Assembly (NCBI GenBank): GCA_036012125.1
Contig: DASCOS010000004.1
Location: forward strand, 1 to 64,000
Length of the DNA: 64,000 nucleotides
Direction: 5' to 3'
Source: Vicinamibacterales bacterium
GTDB lineage: Bacteria > Acidobacteriota > Vicinamibacteria > Vicinamibacterales > UBA823
A program made the translations under genes and the position numbers. Below are positions 53,636 to 64,000 of this stretch, in pieces. Each line of letters begins with the position of its first letter. The stretch's first letter is position 1. The notes beneath the pieces were generated by a model, which saw only the letters and a program-made list of their open reading frames with translations, did not search any database and was not told the origin of the DNA.

Positions 53636-55396
53636 CTAGCCGCCCCCGTGCTCACGTGAGCCCTTCTTTTTCACCTTCGCTTTTTTGGTTCGACGTTCAG
53701 CGGGCGGCCTGACCGTGTGCACCTTCGGCGGGCCGATAATCCGATTGGTCACCACTTGTTGCCCCACGCCCCACAGATTACTTACGAGCCAGTACAGGAC
53801 CAATCCGCTCGGTGCCCCCAAGAACATAAACGTGAAGACGACCGGCATCACCATCATTACCTTCTGCTGAGTCGCATCTGCCGTTGATGGTGTCATTCGT
53901 TGCTGCGCCATCATCGTCACGCCCATCAGTAAAGGAGTGACATACAGCGGATCAGGCTTCGCAAGGTCTTGAATCCAAAACATAAACGGAGCGTCTCGGA
54001 TTTCGATAGCGACTGATAGTAATGAATAAAACGCAAACAAAACCGGCATCGTCGCCAACATCGGCAAACAGCCGCTTGCGGGGTTTACTCCGCGGTCGCG
54101 ATACAAACCCATTAGCTCCTGATTCATTTTCTGTTTAGCCGGGTCGGTGGCCTTTAGACCTTTGTAGCGATCCTGAATGGATTTAATTTCTGGCTGCAAC
54201 TCTTGCATCTTACGCATCGACACGACGCTTTTGTGACGCAAGGGAAACATGGCGGCATTGATCATGATGGTAAGAATGATGATCGACCACCCGTAGTTCC
54301 CAACATGGCCATACACCCACTTGAGCGAACGATGCAGTGGAACGACCAACCACGAAAAAAAGCCAAAGTGCACGGCTTGCACAAGTTCGCCATCGATGAT
54401 GCCGAGAATGTCAAAATCTTTTGGCCCCATATAGAAGCGGGTTTCGGTGGGCGGTTCGGCAAACTGTAGGGAGTAATCTATTAGCACAACCTGGTCGTCG
54501 CCGGAACCCAGCGTTACTGGCCGATAATTAACTTGTGCTGGGTTGGTATCAGGCAACGCCGCCGACAGAAAATAGTGGTCGTCAACACCGACAAACCCGA
54601 AAGTGCCTTCGTAGGCAGGCGTCTCTTCCAGGTCTGAGCTGTCCAGTCGAGAGACCTCTTCCTCTTGAAAAAAGATCGCCTGCGACGCCTGGCTATAAGT
54701 GAAGCCGAACCCGCCACCGGTGCTGCTGCCCAGCCCGGGACCCCATCGCACTACCGGATTTACTGCGCCTCTAGAAGTCCTCACGCTGGCGCTGAAGCGA
54801 ACCACGAACGGCTCGTTTTGGGGATCGAAGCGGTACTCCTTACGAACTTGTAGGCCACCGCTGTCTTCGTACTCAAAGACTAATGACCGTGGCGCTGCTC
54901 CTACCTGTAACGACCCAGCACTTGGCCGAAACAATGCCTCGCGTAACTGAACGTTCAGCTGTTCGTCAGCAACCTCGAGGGTAAACGGAAGCGGTGCTTC
55001 TTGGTCGTCTAGAACCGGCACTAGCTCATTTGACTCACCGGAGTCCTCTAAATACTCTTTCAGCTGCCAACTTTTCAGTACGCCGCCCCTGTTAGAGAAA
55101 GTTGCTATCACTTGTTCGGTTTCAACAACGATATCTCGCGGAGTCTCATCAGCGATAACAGTAGACACCCCTACTGCGCCCGATGCATCGGTCGTTTGTG
55201 GTGGTTCTGTGGAGGGCGGCGTTTCAATAATCGGCGCCTGGGGCTCAACAGGTGAAAGGTCGCGTAAACCAGTCGACCTTGTCTCTGTGGATACAGTCTC
55301 ATCATCCGGTAATTGAGCGGGGGGTACTATCAGGCTCTGGTACACGAATAACACCAGGAATGAGAGAAAAACGGCGAGTAAGACTCTTTTTTCCAT
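53636..55396 (-). CDS. yidC: Membrane protein insertase YidC
   Basis: 586 aa. N-terminal anchor (LLAVFLSFLVLFVYQSLI), large periplasmic domain (~55-345), then the conserved 5-helix insertase core with HKSVVSMRKMQELQPEIKSI and NPASGCLPMLATMPVLFAFYS, and a basic C-terminal tail (KKAKVKKKGSREHGG). The large periplasmic domain is Gram-negative style. Confidence 0.96.
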   Translation of the reverse strand: MEKRVLLAVFLSFLVLFVYQSLIVPPAQLPDDETVSTETRSTGLRDLSPVEPQAPIIETPPSTEPPQTTDASGAVGVSTVIADETPRDIVVETEQVIATFSNRGGVLKSWQLKEYLEDSGESNELVPVLDDQEAPLPFTLEVADEQLNVQLREALFRPSAGSLQVGAAPRSLVFEYEDSGGLQVRKEYRFDPQNEPFVVRFSASVRTSRGAVNPVVRWGPGLGSSTGGGFGFTYSQASQAIFFQEEEVSRLDSSDLEETPAYEGTFGFVGVDDHYFLSAALPDTNPAQVNYRPVTLGSGDDQVVLIDYSLQFAEPPTETRFYMGPKDFDILGIIDGELVQAVHFGFFSWLVVPLHRSLKWVYGHVGNYGWSIIILTIMINAAMFPLRHKSVVSMRKMQELQPEIKSIQDRYKGLKATDPAKQKMNQELMGLYRDRGVNPASGCLPMLATMPVLFAFYSLLSVAIEIRDAPFMFWIQDLAKPDPLYVTPLLMGVTMMAQQRMTPSTADATQQKVMMVMPVVFTFMFLGAPSGLVLYWLVSNLWGVGQQVVTNRIIGPPKVHTVRPPAERRTKKAKVKKKGSREHGGG

Positions 55397-55406
55397 CGAT
55401 AGCTAA

Positions 55407-55658
55407 TCAGGACTCGACCCGTCGTGAACGCTTCGCCGGAATAGGGTCGTATCCACCCGGGGTGAGCGGTTGACAACGAACCAGCCTCCAGCCTGCAAGT
55501 AGAAGTCCTCGCCACGGACCATGGCGCGTTACGGCTTCGGCCGCATAGGTCGAGCATGACGGTGTGAACCTGCAGGTGCCCGTGAAAAGTGGTGAGAATG
55601 TCACCTTGTATACGCGGAGCAGCCCAATCAGTAGTGCCGTGATTAACCGATTCACCAT
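55407..55658 (-). CDS. yidD: Membrane protein insertion efficiency factor YidD
   Basis: 83-aa amphipathic protein with the family motif GTCRFTPSCSTYAAEAV and LLAGWRLVRCQPLTPGGYDP. 4-bp gap to rnpA and 10-bp gap to yidC. Confidence 0.93.
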   Translation of the reverse strand: MVNRLITALLIGLLRVYKVTFSPLFTGTCRFTPSCSTYAAEAVTRHGPWRGLLLAGWRLVRCQPLTPGGYDPIPAKRSRRVES

Positions 55659-55662
55659 ATCG

Positions 55663-56007
55663 TCATCTTTGGTGACGCTCGTGTCGAGCTAAGGTCGAGC
55701 GATAGTCTGACTCCAGGCTTGCAAAATCAGTGTTCGGGAACTCACGTCGCGGTAGGACGACAACATCCAGTCCAATGTTTGCCTTTGTCCTTCGAAAGAG
55801 CTCCCGTGCAAGACGTTTTGCGCGGTTCCGTAACACCGCGCCACCAAGACGTCTCGACGCTGTGATTCCAAGCCTGCTCCTCGACAAGTCGTTAGGCAAA
55901 ATAAGAAGAGTTAGGTACCGGCCATGTGTCCGAATCCCGTTCTTCTGGATCCGCTGGTATTCCGGTCGGCGTTTGATTCGCTCGTTACGCTTGAGCGTCT
56001 GTAGCAC
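55663..56007 (-). CDS. rnpA: Ribonuclease P protein component
   Basis: 114-aa protein subunit that processes tRNA 5' ends. GTG start at 56007; core LGITASRRLGGAVLRNRAKRLARELFR carries the conserved RNR. Follows rpmH by 88 bp. Confidence 0.93.
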   Translation of the reverse strand: MLQTLKRNERIKRRPEYQRIQKNGIRTHGRYLTLLILPNDLSRSRLGITASRRLGGAVLRNRAKRLARELFRRTKANIGLDVVVLPRREFPNTDFASLESDYRSTLARHERHQR

Positions 56008-56095
56008 TGGTTGGACTCTGGCGCCGCGGGTAGGCTAAGACTGATGACCCTTCAGGGTAACCTGTGATTCGATCGGAATTACGGAATCGCGATTG

Positions 56096-56233
56096 TCAGA
56101 AAGCTGCAAGGCGCTTCCGACCCTTTGCACGACGACGTTTCAAAATCCGGCGCCCGGCTTTCGTGGCCATCCGCACGAGAAATCCGTGAGTTCGTCGACG
56201 GTGTCGACGGTTTGGCTGGAACGTGCGCTTCAC
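56096..56233 (-). CDS. rpmH: 50S ribosomal protein L34
   Basis: 45-aa L34, too short for length-filtered ORF lists. GTG start at 56233, then [40 protein letters not shown] and LAAF, an almost full match to the L34 consensus. GGGGAG lies 10 nt upstream. First gene of the rpmH-rnpA-yidD-yidC-jag operon. Confidence 0.96.
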   Translation of the reverse strand: MKRTFQPNRRHRRRTHGFLVRMATKAGRRILKRRRAKGRKRLAAF

Positions 56234-56689
56234 TAACCCTTTGCTCCCCGGTTGCGCCTGATGAACAGCTGAGAAACCTTAATGGTAGTGGAGGCGCTTA
56301 ATCAGTGTCAATGCAGCCAACTCGTTTGTGAATGGTTCCCGCTACAGTAGCCGAAGGAGGGGCAATCTGCCTTGGTTGGGTTAATATTGTGAAATTATTC
56401 ACTAGAGATGTCAAAACGTGCAAATGTTGGAAAAAGGTCCCTAGATATTATTGAAAGTGTTCAATATTCTAGACGTTTGGCTAGGTGGCATCTATGTGCT
56501 AAAGTCCTCGTTTTCAATTATTTGCGTGGTTCATTTGACAAGAATTTCCACAGGTGTGGAAAAAAATGTGGAAGAAATCGTTGTTTTACTTAGGTTTATT
56601 AGAAATTGGCCGAATAAGGGTGTCCTCAGCTTATCAAATGTGGCCAGTCATAAAACACCGCTCCAAGCAACTTGGATTGGATTTTGCTG
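56234..56689. other. Candidate origin of replication (rpmH-dnaA intergenic)
   Basis: A 456-bp A+T-rich, non-coding stretch in the typical oriC position. DnaA-box-like sites include TTATTCACT (56395-56403), ATTTCCACA (56544-56552), TGTGGAAAA (56555-56563, reverse TTTTCCACA) and TGTGGAAGA (56567-56575). The first and third differ by one base from TTATNCACA; the others are weaker. Probably also carries the dnaA promoter. Confidence 0.6.
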
Positions 56690-58021
56690 ATGAGTGACAG
56701 TGTTTGGGACCAGGCATTGGGACGGATAGAAACCAAGATAAACCAACACAGTTTCTACACTTGGTTTAAACCGACTACTTTCATAGACGACTCTGGAGAG
56801 GTAATTCAAGTAAAGGTTAGAAACAAGCTGGTCAAAGACTGGCTAACAAAACATTACAAAGGTGTCATTTCTGAAGCGCTAGACGAGGTCAATCGTTCCT
56901 CCACTACAATCTCGTTTGTGACCGATGAGGGAAAGGGTCAGGCCAGCAGGCCTCCTCAGGACGTGCCACCTCAGCCAACCACCGACATGAAAACTAGTCC
57001 TTCAGCGACTGGCTTAAACCCCCGCTATTCTTTCGATGCTTTTATTGTTGGTCCATCAAATCAATTTGCCCACGCTGCATGTCGGGCCGTCGCTGAAGCA
57101 CCGTCCCGCTCATATAACCCCCTCTATATATACGGTGGTGTGGGGCTTGGTAAAACGCACCTAATGCATGCGATTGGCCATTTTGTACTTGAACACAACC
57201 CGCGACTGAAGCTCACTTACATCTCATCAGAACGGTTTATGAATGAAATGATCAATGCCGTGCGCTTTGATAGCATCCTTGAGTTCCGAGAACGTTATCG
57301 CAGCGTTGATGTTCTTCTTGTTGATGATGTCCAGTTTATGGCTGGCAAGGAGGGGACGCAAACCGAGTTTTTTCATACATTTAACTCCCTTTATGACCTC
57401 CAAAAGCAAATTGTTATAAGTAGTGACTACCCCCCTCACCAAATCCCCTCACTAGAAGAACGATTAAGGTCACGCTTCGAGTGGGGGCTTATTGTTGATA
57501 TCCAAGCGCCAGACCTGGAAACCAAGGTTGCTATTCTTAAAAAGAAGGCAGATGCTGAATCTGTCCCCCTGCCTGATAACGTAGCTATCTATATCGCCGG
57601 CAAGATCAAATCGAATGTTCGCGAGCTTGAGGGGTCGCTCGTTCGTTTAATCGCGTATGCATCGCTCACTGGACACGAGATTTCCGTGCCGCTGGCCCAA
57701 GACGTTTTGAGAAATGTTTTAGCGCACGGCGACCGAGCTGTCACAATTGAAATCATCCAAAAGGCTGTCGCTGACTACTATAAGCTCAGGTTGGCCGAAT
57801 TAAAATCTCGGAACAGTTCAAAGTCGATTTCTGGACCAAGACAAATTGCAATGTATTTATGTAAATCTCTAACCAGTGCTTCGTTGCCGGAAATTGGCCG
57901 GAGTTTTGGTGGAAAACACCACTCGACCGTAATTCATTCAATTAAAAAAGTTGAAGCACAGCGTAAGCACGATGGGGATTTCAACATGGTTATCAACAAC
58001 CTTATAGAATCCTTGAAGTAG
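56690..58021 (+). CDS. dnaA: Chromosomal replication initiator DnaA
   Basis: 443 aa from ATG 56690 (MSDSVWDQAL), which is preferred over TTG 56672. N-terminal DnaB-interaction domain (1-80), linker, AAA+ domain with Walker A GGVGLGKTHLMHAIGH and LLVDDVQFMAGK, and a C-terminal DnaA-box-binding HTH ending SFGGKHHSTVIHSIKK. The gene uses A/T-rich codons compared with genes upstream. Confidence 0.97.
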   Translation: MSDSVWDQALGRIETKINQHSFYTWFKPTTFIDDSGEVIQVKVRNKLVKDWLTKHYKGVISEALDEVNRSSTTISFVTDEGKGQASRPPQDVPPQPTTDMKTSPSATGLNPRYSFDAFIVGPSNQFAHAACRAVAEAPSRSYNPLYIYGGVGLGKTHLMHAIGHFVLEHNPRLKLTYISSERFMNEMINAVRFDSILEFRERYRSVDVLLVDDVQFMAGKEGTQTEFFHTFNSLYDLQKQIVISSDYPPHQIPSLEERLRSRFEWGLIVDIQAPDLETKVAILKKKADAESVPLPDNVAIYIAGKIKSNVRELEGSLVRLIAYASLTGHEISVPLAQDVLRNVLAHGDRAVTIEIIQKAVADYYKLRLAELKSRNSSKSISGPRQIAMYLCKSLTSASLPEIGRSFGGKHHSTVIHSIKKVEAQRKHDGDFNMVINNLIESLK

Positions 58022-58313
58022 TGTTATCAACAGTTTCCAGCCAGTATCCACAGGGGTCCTAGATTGCTCCCTAGTTCCTTTGGTGGCCCCTTTTCCTCCA
58101 CAATAAATTAACCAAAAAGACCTGTTTTTTCCTATTCCTGTGGTGTTGTCTAACCTGTTGATTTTAAAGGATTAGGCATTAAAAATAACAGTATCAACAC
58201 ACACTTTATTCTTATATAATTTTGTTACTTCATGATCTCTTTTTAGTAAGAGAGATTATGTTGGTCTCGCCAGTTTCGGATCGATGATATCCAAACATGA
58301 GGTCTTTAGAAGC
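58022..58313. other. dnaA-dnaN intergenic, A+T-rich with DnaA-box-like sites
   Basis: 292 bp. TTATCAACA (58024-58032) and GTATCCACA (58044-58052) are each one base off the DnaA-box consensus, and a run of A+T-rich sequence follows at about 58165-58260. It may form part of a bipartite origin with the rpmH-dnaA gap; it also holds the dnaN promoter. Confidence 0.5.
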
Positions 58314-59438
58314 ATGGATTTAGTTGTTCGCAAAAAAGAATTCTTTCACGAACTCCAGCTTTTTCAAGGAATTGTGGAGAGGAAGAACACTATTCCCGTT
58401 TTGGCAAATGTTTTACTCGAAGCCGAGGGTGATAAGGCCAGAATGGTGGCAACCGACTTGGAAGTTGCGCTGGACGTGCGCTTCTCAGCTAAAGTAAAAA
58501 AAGGCGGAACACTTACCCTACCAGCAAAAAAATTATTTGAAATTGTTCAGGCATTACCTGACACAAACATCACAATTCGCGAGGAAGGGCAAGGCGCAGT
58601 TAACGTCTCGGCCGACAATTTTGAATCCAGAATAAGAACGTTGCCGCGCCAGGACTTCCCAACACTACCCAAAGCGGATAACAAGGAAACCTTAAAACTC
58701 CCAGGGCAAACACTTCGGAACTTAATCACAAGGACCAAGTTTGCGATCACCAGTGAGGATACGCGGTATTTCCTTAATGGCGCACTGTTCTATTTCACTG
58801 CGGACGAACTGACCCTGGTTGCAACCGATGGTCACCGCTTAGCTCTTATCACTGGCAAGCAGAAAAGTGGCGGTAAAACAAAGAAGGGTAAAGGCGAGGC
58901 CCCGAGGGTAATTTTGCCAAAGAAAACCCTAACCGAACTGGCCAAATTGTTAACCGACGATGTTAAAGAAATTGGCTATCAACAAAGCGAAAACCACCTC
59001 TTTTTTGAAGTTGGGGACCGAGTGTTGATTTCTAGGATGATTGATGGGCAATTTCCAGCTTACGAGCGAGTGATTCCAAAAGGCAACGACAAAGTGGTGG
59101 AGTTTGACAACGATCGCTTGGCGGCCGCCATTAAACGGGTTGCGGTTTTATCGAACGACCGCTCGCAAGCTGTAAAAATTCAAATAAACAAGAATAAGGT
59201 TGAGATTACCTCCAACACCCCAGATGTTGGGGAAGCAAGCGAGGAGCTGGACGTTCAATACACAGGTGACAGCGTACAAATTTGTTTAAACGCTAAATAC
59301 ATACTCGATTTCTTAAGAGAGGTTGAGACTGACAGTATTCGTTTTGAATTTAAAGACGAGACAACCCAGGCGGTAATGCAACCAGTTGGGTTAGAGGGCT
59401 ACAACTACACCTATGTGATTATGCCAATGCGCATATAG
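58314..59438 (+). CDS. dnaN: DNA polymerase III sliding clamp beta subunit
   Basis: 374 aa from ATG 58314 (MDLVVRKKEFFHEL), with TGAGG 11 nt upstream; the in-frame ATG 58284 adds ten residues not found in the family. Three DNA-clamp domains are apparent, ending in the conserved VMPMRI. Processivity factor for replication. Confidence 0.95.
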   Translation: MDLVVRKKEFFHELQLFQGIVERKNTIPVLANVLLEAEGDKARMVATDLEVALDVRFSAKVKKGGTLTLPAKKLFEIVQALPDTNITIREEGQGAVNVSADNFESRIRTLPRQDFPTLPKADNKETLKLPGQTLRNLITRTKFAITSEDTRYFLNGALFYFTADELTLVATDGHRLALITGKQKSGGKTKKGKGEAPRVILPKKTLTELAKLLTDDVKEIGYQQSENHLFFEVGDRVLISRMIDGQFPAYERVIPKGNDKVVEFDNDRLAAAIKRVAVLSNDRSQAVKIQINKNKVEITSNTPDVGEASEELDVQYTGDSVQICLNAKYILDFLREVETDSIRFEFKDETTQAVMQPVGLEGYNYTYVIMPMRI

Positions 59439-59486
59439 CTAACCATTTAGAACCCCAGCTCCTTTTTGTAATTGAAGTTCACTTAG

Positions 59487-62123
<2,637 letters not shown>

Positions 62124-62182
62124 CCCAGGCCCAGCCTGCGGTCAACGTACGCTGTGCGTGCGTTAAGGCGGCGTGACCTCGC

Positions 62183-64000
62183 ATGACCGATTCCGAATCA
62201 AAAATCCCTGTCAACATCGAAGACGAAATGAAGCGCTCGTACATGGATTACGCCATGAGCGTAATCATTGGGCGAGCGCTGCCTGATGTACGAGACGGGC
62301 TGAAACCCGCCCACCGACGCGTGTTGTATGGCATGCGAAGCATGGGCCTAGCGTCGAATCGCGGGTATCGGAAGTGCGCCAAGATTGTGGGCGAGGTGAT
62401 GGGCAACTTCCATCCCCACGGCGACGCCTCGATCTACGACACGCTTGTTCGCATGGCACAAGACTTCAACATGCGGTACATGCTCATTGATTCACAGGGG
62501 AACTTTGGATCCATTGACGGGGATCCACCCGCCGCAATGCGGTACACCGAAGCTCGACTGCGGACGCTCGCCGAGCAGTTGATGGCCGATCTTGATAAAG
62601 AGACCGTTGATTCTGTTCCTAACTACGATGAGACGACCGAGGAGCCAACAGTGCTCCCAGCGCCCTTCCCAAATTTATTAGTGAACGGCTCAGCCGGCAT
62701 TGCGGTCGGTATGGCAACAAACGTCCCGCCGCATAACCTCCGAGAGATTATTGACGGGCTTGTGTGGCTAGCTGAGCATCCAGGTGAGACAGAAGAAGAA
62801 AAACTAACCAAACTACTAACTTTTATCCCTGGTCCAGATTTTCCTACCGGGGGCTATATCGTCGGCCGGCGTGGCATCCGGTCAGCGTACCAGACTGGTC
62901 GAGGGTCGATCCGAATGCGTGCCAGGACCAGCATTGAAGCACTACAAAGAGGCGACCGGGCGGCGATTGTTATTGTCGAGCTTCCCTACCAGGTCAACAA
63001 GGCGAGACTGCTCGAGAAGATAGCTAGATTGGCGCGTGAGAAAGTCATTGAGGGAATTGCAGATTTGCGGGACGAATCGGACCGTGACGGAATGCGCGTC
63101 GTGATTGAGCTGAAGCGGGGCGAAGTGCCGGAAGTAGTGTTGAACAATCTCTGGAAGCACACGCCACTGCAAACCACTTTCGGCGTGATCATGCTGGCCA
63201 TCGTCGGCGGACGTCCCCGTGTTCTCACTCTTGCGGAAGTGCTCGAACAATTCTTGGAGTTCAGGCGTGAGGTGGTGCGGCGTCGCACCGAGTTTGATTT
63301 GCGTAAGGCGCTGGCGCGCGCTCACATCCTCGAAGGACTGAAGATAGCGCTCAGTCAACTTGACGCAATTATCAAATTAATTCGTGGTTCGAAGGCGCCA
63401 GCGGAGGCGCGCTCAGGCCTGATGTCGGAGTTCAGGCTGACCCGGCTGCAGGCTCAAGCCATTCTTGACATGCAACTTCAGCGCCTCACGGGACTTGAGC
63501 GACAGAAGATTGTTGACGAATTGACCGAGCTCCTGAAAACGATCGAACAGCTTCGGTCCGTACTCGGGAGTGACGCTCTGCTGCTGGAAATCGTTTTAAA
63601 TGAACTCCGTGCCGTGCGTGAGAAGTTCGGCGACGACCGTCGGAGTGAGATCGTGGACGAAACGGGTGAACTCAGCATCGAGGATCTTATTGCTGAAGAG
63701 AACATGGCGATTACGGTAACGAACACCGGCTATATCAAGCGGACTGCAATCGCCACTTACCGTAACCAGCGGCGGGGTGGAAAAGGCCGAATCGGCATGC
63801 GGATGCGCGAAGAGGATTTTGTCTCGCAACTCTTCATTGCGTCGACTCATGCCTACATCCTGATTTTCACAAACCGTGGACGCGTATATTGGCTGAAGGT
63901 CCACGAAATTCCCGACGTTGGACCTTCCGGAAAGGGCAAGGCGATCGCAAACCTTGTTTCGATGTCGGCCGGTGAGCGGGTTGCCGCCCTAGTCGCCGTT
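62183..64000 (+). CDS. gyrA: DNA gyrase subunit A (3'-partial)
   Basis: Cleavage-religation subunit; starts ATG 62183, 59 bp after gyrB, and runs off the right edge with no stop. N-terminal [40 protein letters not shown] and the catalytic Tyr in AMRYTEARL (~residue 120) are present. Later the GyrA box QRRGGKG appears in [13 protein letters not shown], and [20 protein letters not shown] begins the C-terminal beta-pinwheel. The GyrA box identifies gyrase rather than topoisomerase IV ParC. Confidence 0.95.
   Translation, partial: MTDSESKIPVNIEDEMKRSYMDYAMSVIIGRALPDVRDGLKPAHRRVLYGMRSMGLASNRGYRKCAKIVGEVMGNFHPHGDASIYDTLVRMAQDFNMRYMLIDSQGNFGSIDGDPPAAMRYTEARLRTLAEQLMADLDKETVDSVPNYDETTEEPTVLPAPFPNLLVNGSAGIAVGMATNVPPHNLREIIDGLVWLAEHPGETEEEKLTKLLTFIPGPDFPTGGYIVGRRGIRSAYQTGRGSIRMRARTSIEALQRGDRAAIVIVELPYQVNKARLLEKIARLAREKVIEGIADLRDESDRDGMRVVIELKRGEVPEVVLNNLWKHTPLQTTFGVIMLAIVGGRPRVLTLAEVLEQFLEFRREVVRRRTEFDLRKALARAHILEGLKIALSQLDAIIKLIRGSKAPAEARSGLMSEFRLTRLQAQAILDMQLQRLTGLERQKIVDELTELLKTIEQLRSVLGSDALLLEIVLNELRAVREKFGDDRRSEIVDETGELSIEDLIAEENMAITVTNTGYIKRTAIATYRNQRRGGKGRIGMRMREEDFVSQLFIASTHAYILIFTNRGRVYWLKVHEIPDVGPSGKGKAIANLVSMSAGERVAALVAV

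Overview
This window is chromosomal DNA from a Gram-negative-type bacterium and includes its replication-origin region. The central block carries the classical origin-proximal order parB-parA-(parS)-rsmG-mnmG-mnmE-jag-yidC-yidD-rnpA-rpmH, then dnaA, dnaN, gyrB and gyrA. Envelope genes (SurA-type foldase, Wzm/Wzt exporter, HldE/RfaE2-type adenylyltransferase, a lipobox at the left edge, twin-arginine and Sec signals) point to two membranes. The mix of secreted M16/M1 peptidases, a sigma-54 activator, frequent GTG/TTG starts and a selenocysteine machinery gene fits Acidobacteriota-like bacteria (for example Vicinamibacteria), but that placement is an inference. I saw no IS element, prophage, CRISPR array, tRNA or rRNA gene.

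Layout: 1-8.4 kb holds a lipoprotein amidohydrolase, a GNAT acetyltransferase, a metallo-beta-lactamase-fold hydrolase, ClpS-ClpA, a double cupin, a Tat-exported threonine-aldolase-like enzyme and a small membrane protein. 8.5-19.4 kb holds a 2-oxoacid dehydrogenase E1alpha/E1beta/E2 set (no E3), an active/inactive pair of exported M16 peptidases, an ACT protein, an aminotransferase and an M1 aminopeptidase. 19.6-24.8 kb holds a DsbD-like protein, glutamine synthetase with a structured leader, a FabZ-like protein and an SDR. 24.8-30.7 kb is a regulatory island: a PCYCGC-motif protein interrupted by an in-frame UGA, a hybrid histidine kinase, a FliA/WhiG-like sigma factor, an orphan histidine-kinase H-box domain protein, a small HTH protein and an NtrC-type activator. 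30.8-48.9 kb is almost entirely minus strand: DusB, a NusG paralogue, a SurA-like foldase, Mfd, RfaE2, Wzt, Wzm, a PP2C remnant, the ATP synthase F1 plus b/b' operon, SelD and ParBA. The rest is the origin block.

The most notable result is two likely selenoprotein genes that ordinary ORF calling truncates. selD has an in-frame UGA at residue 17, exactly the catalytic Cys/Sec position, and it sits at the base of a perfect hairpin. The PCYCGC-domain gene at 24858-25463 has an in-frame UGA where the family normally has the first Cys of a CxxC; reading through restores the conserved C-terminal part and gives a UxxC motif. The presence of SelD, itself read through UGA, supports the second case.

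Other points: a 57-codon C-terminal PP2C phosphatase remnant between atpC and the Wzm permease; a FabZ-like protein lacking the usual catalytic His; mutually exclusive hairpins in the glnA leader, one of which hides the ribosome binding site; tandem dyads upstream of the sigma factor gene; and two perfect parS sites in mirror-image flanks beside parA. Genes left of the origin run mostly on the minus strand and those to the right on the plus strand, as expected for bidirectional replication starting near 56-58 kb.
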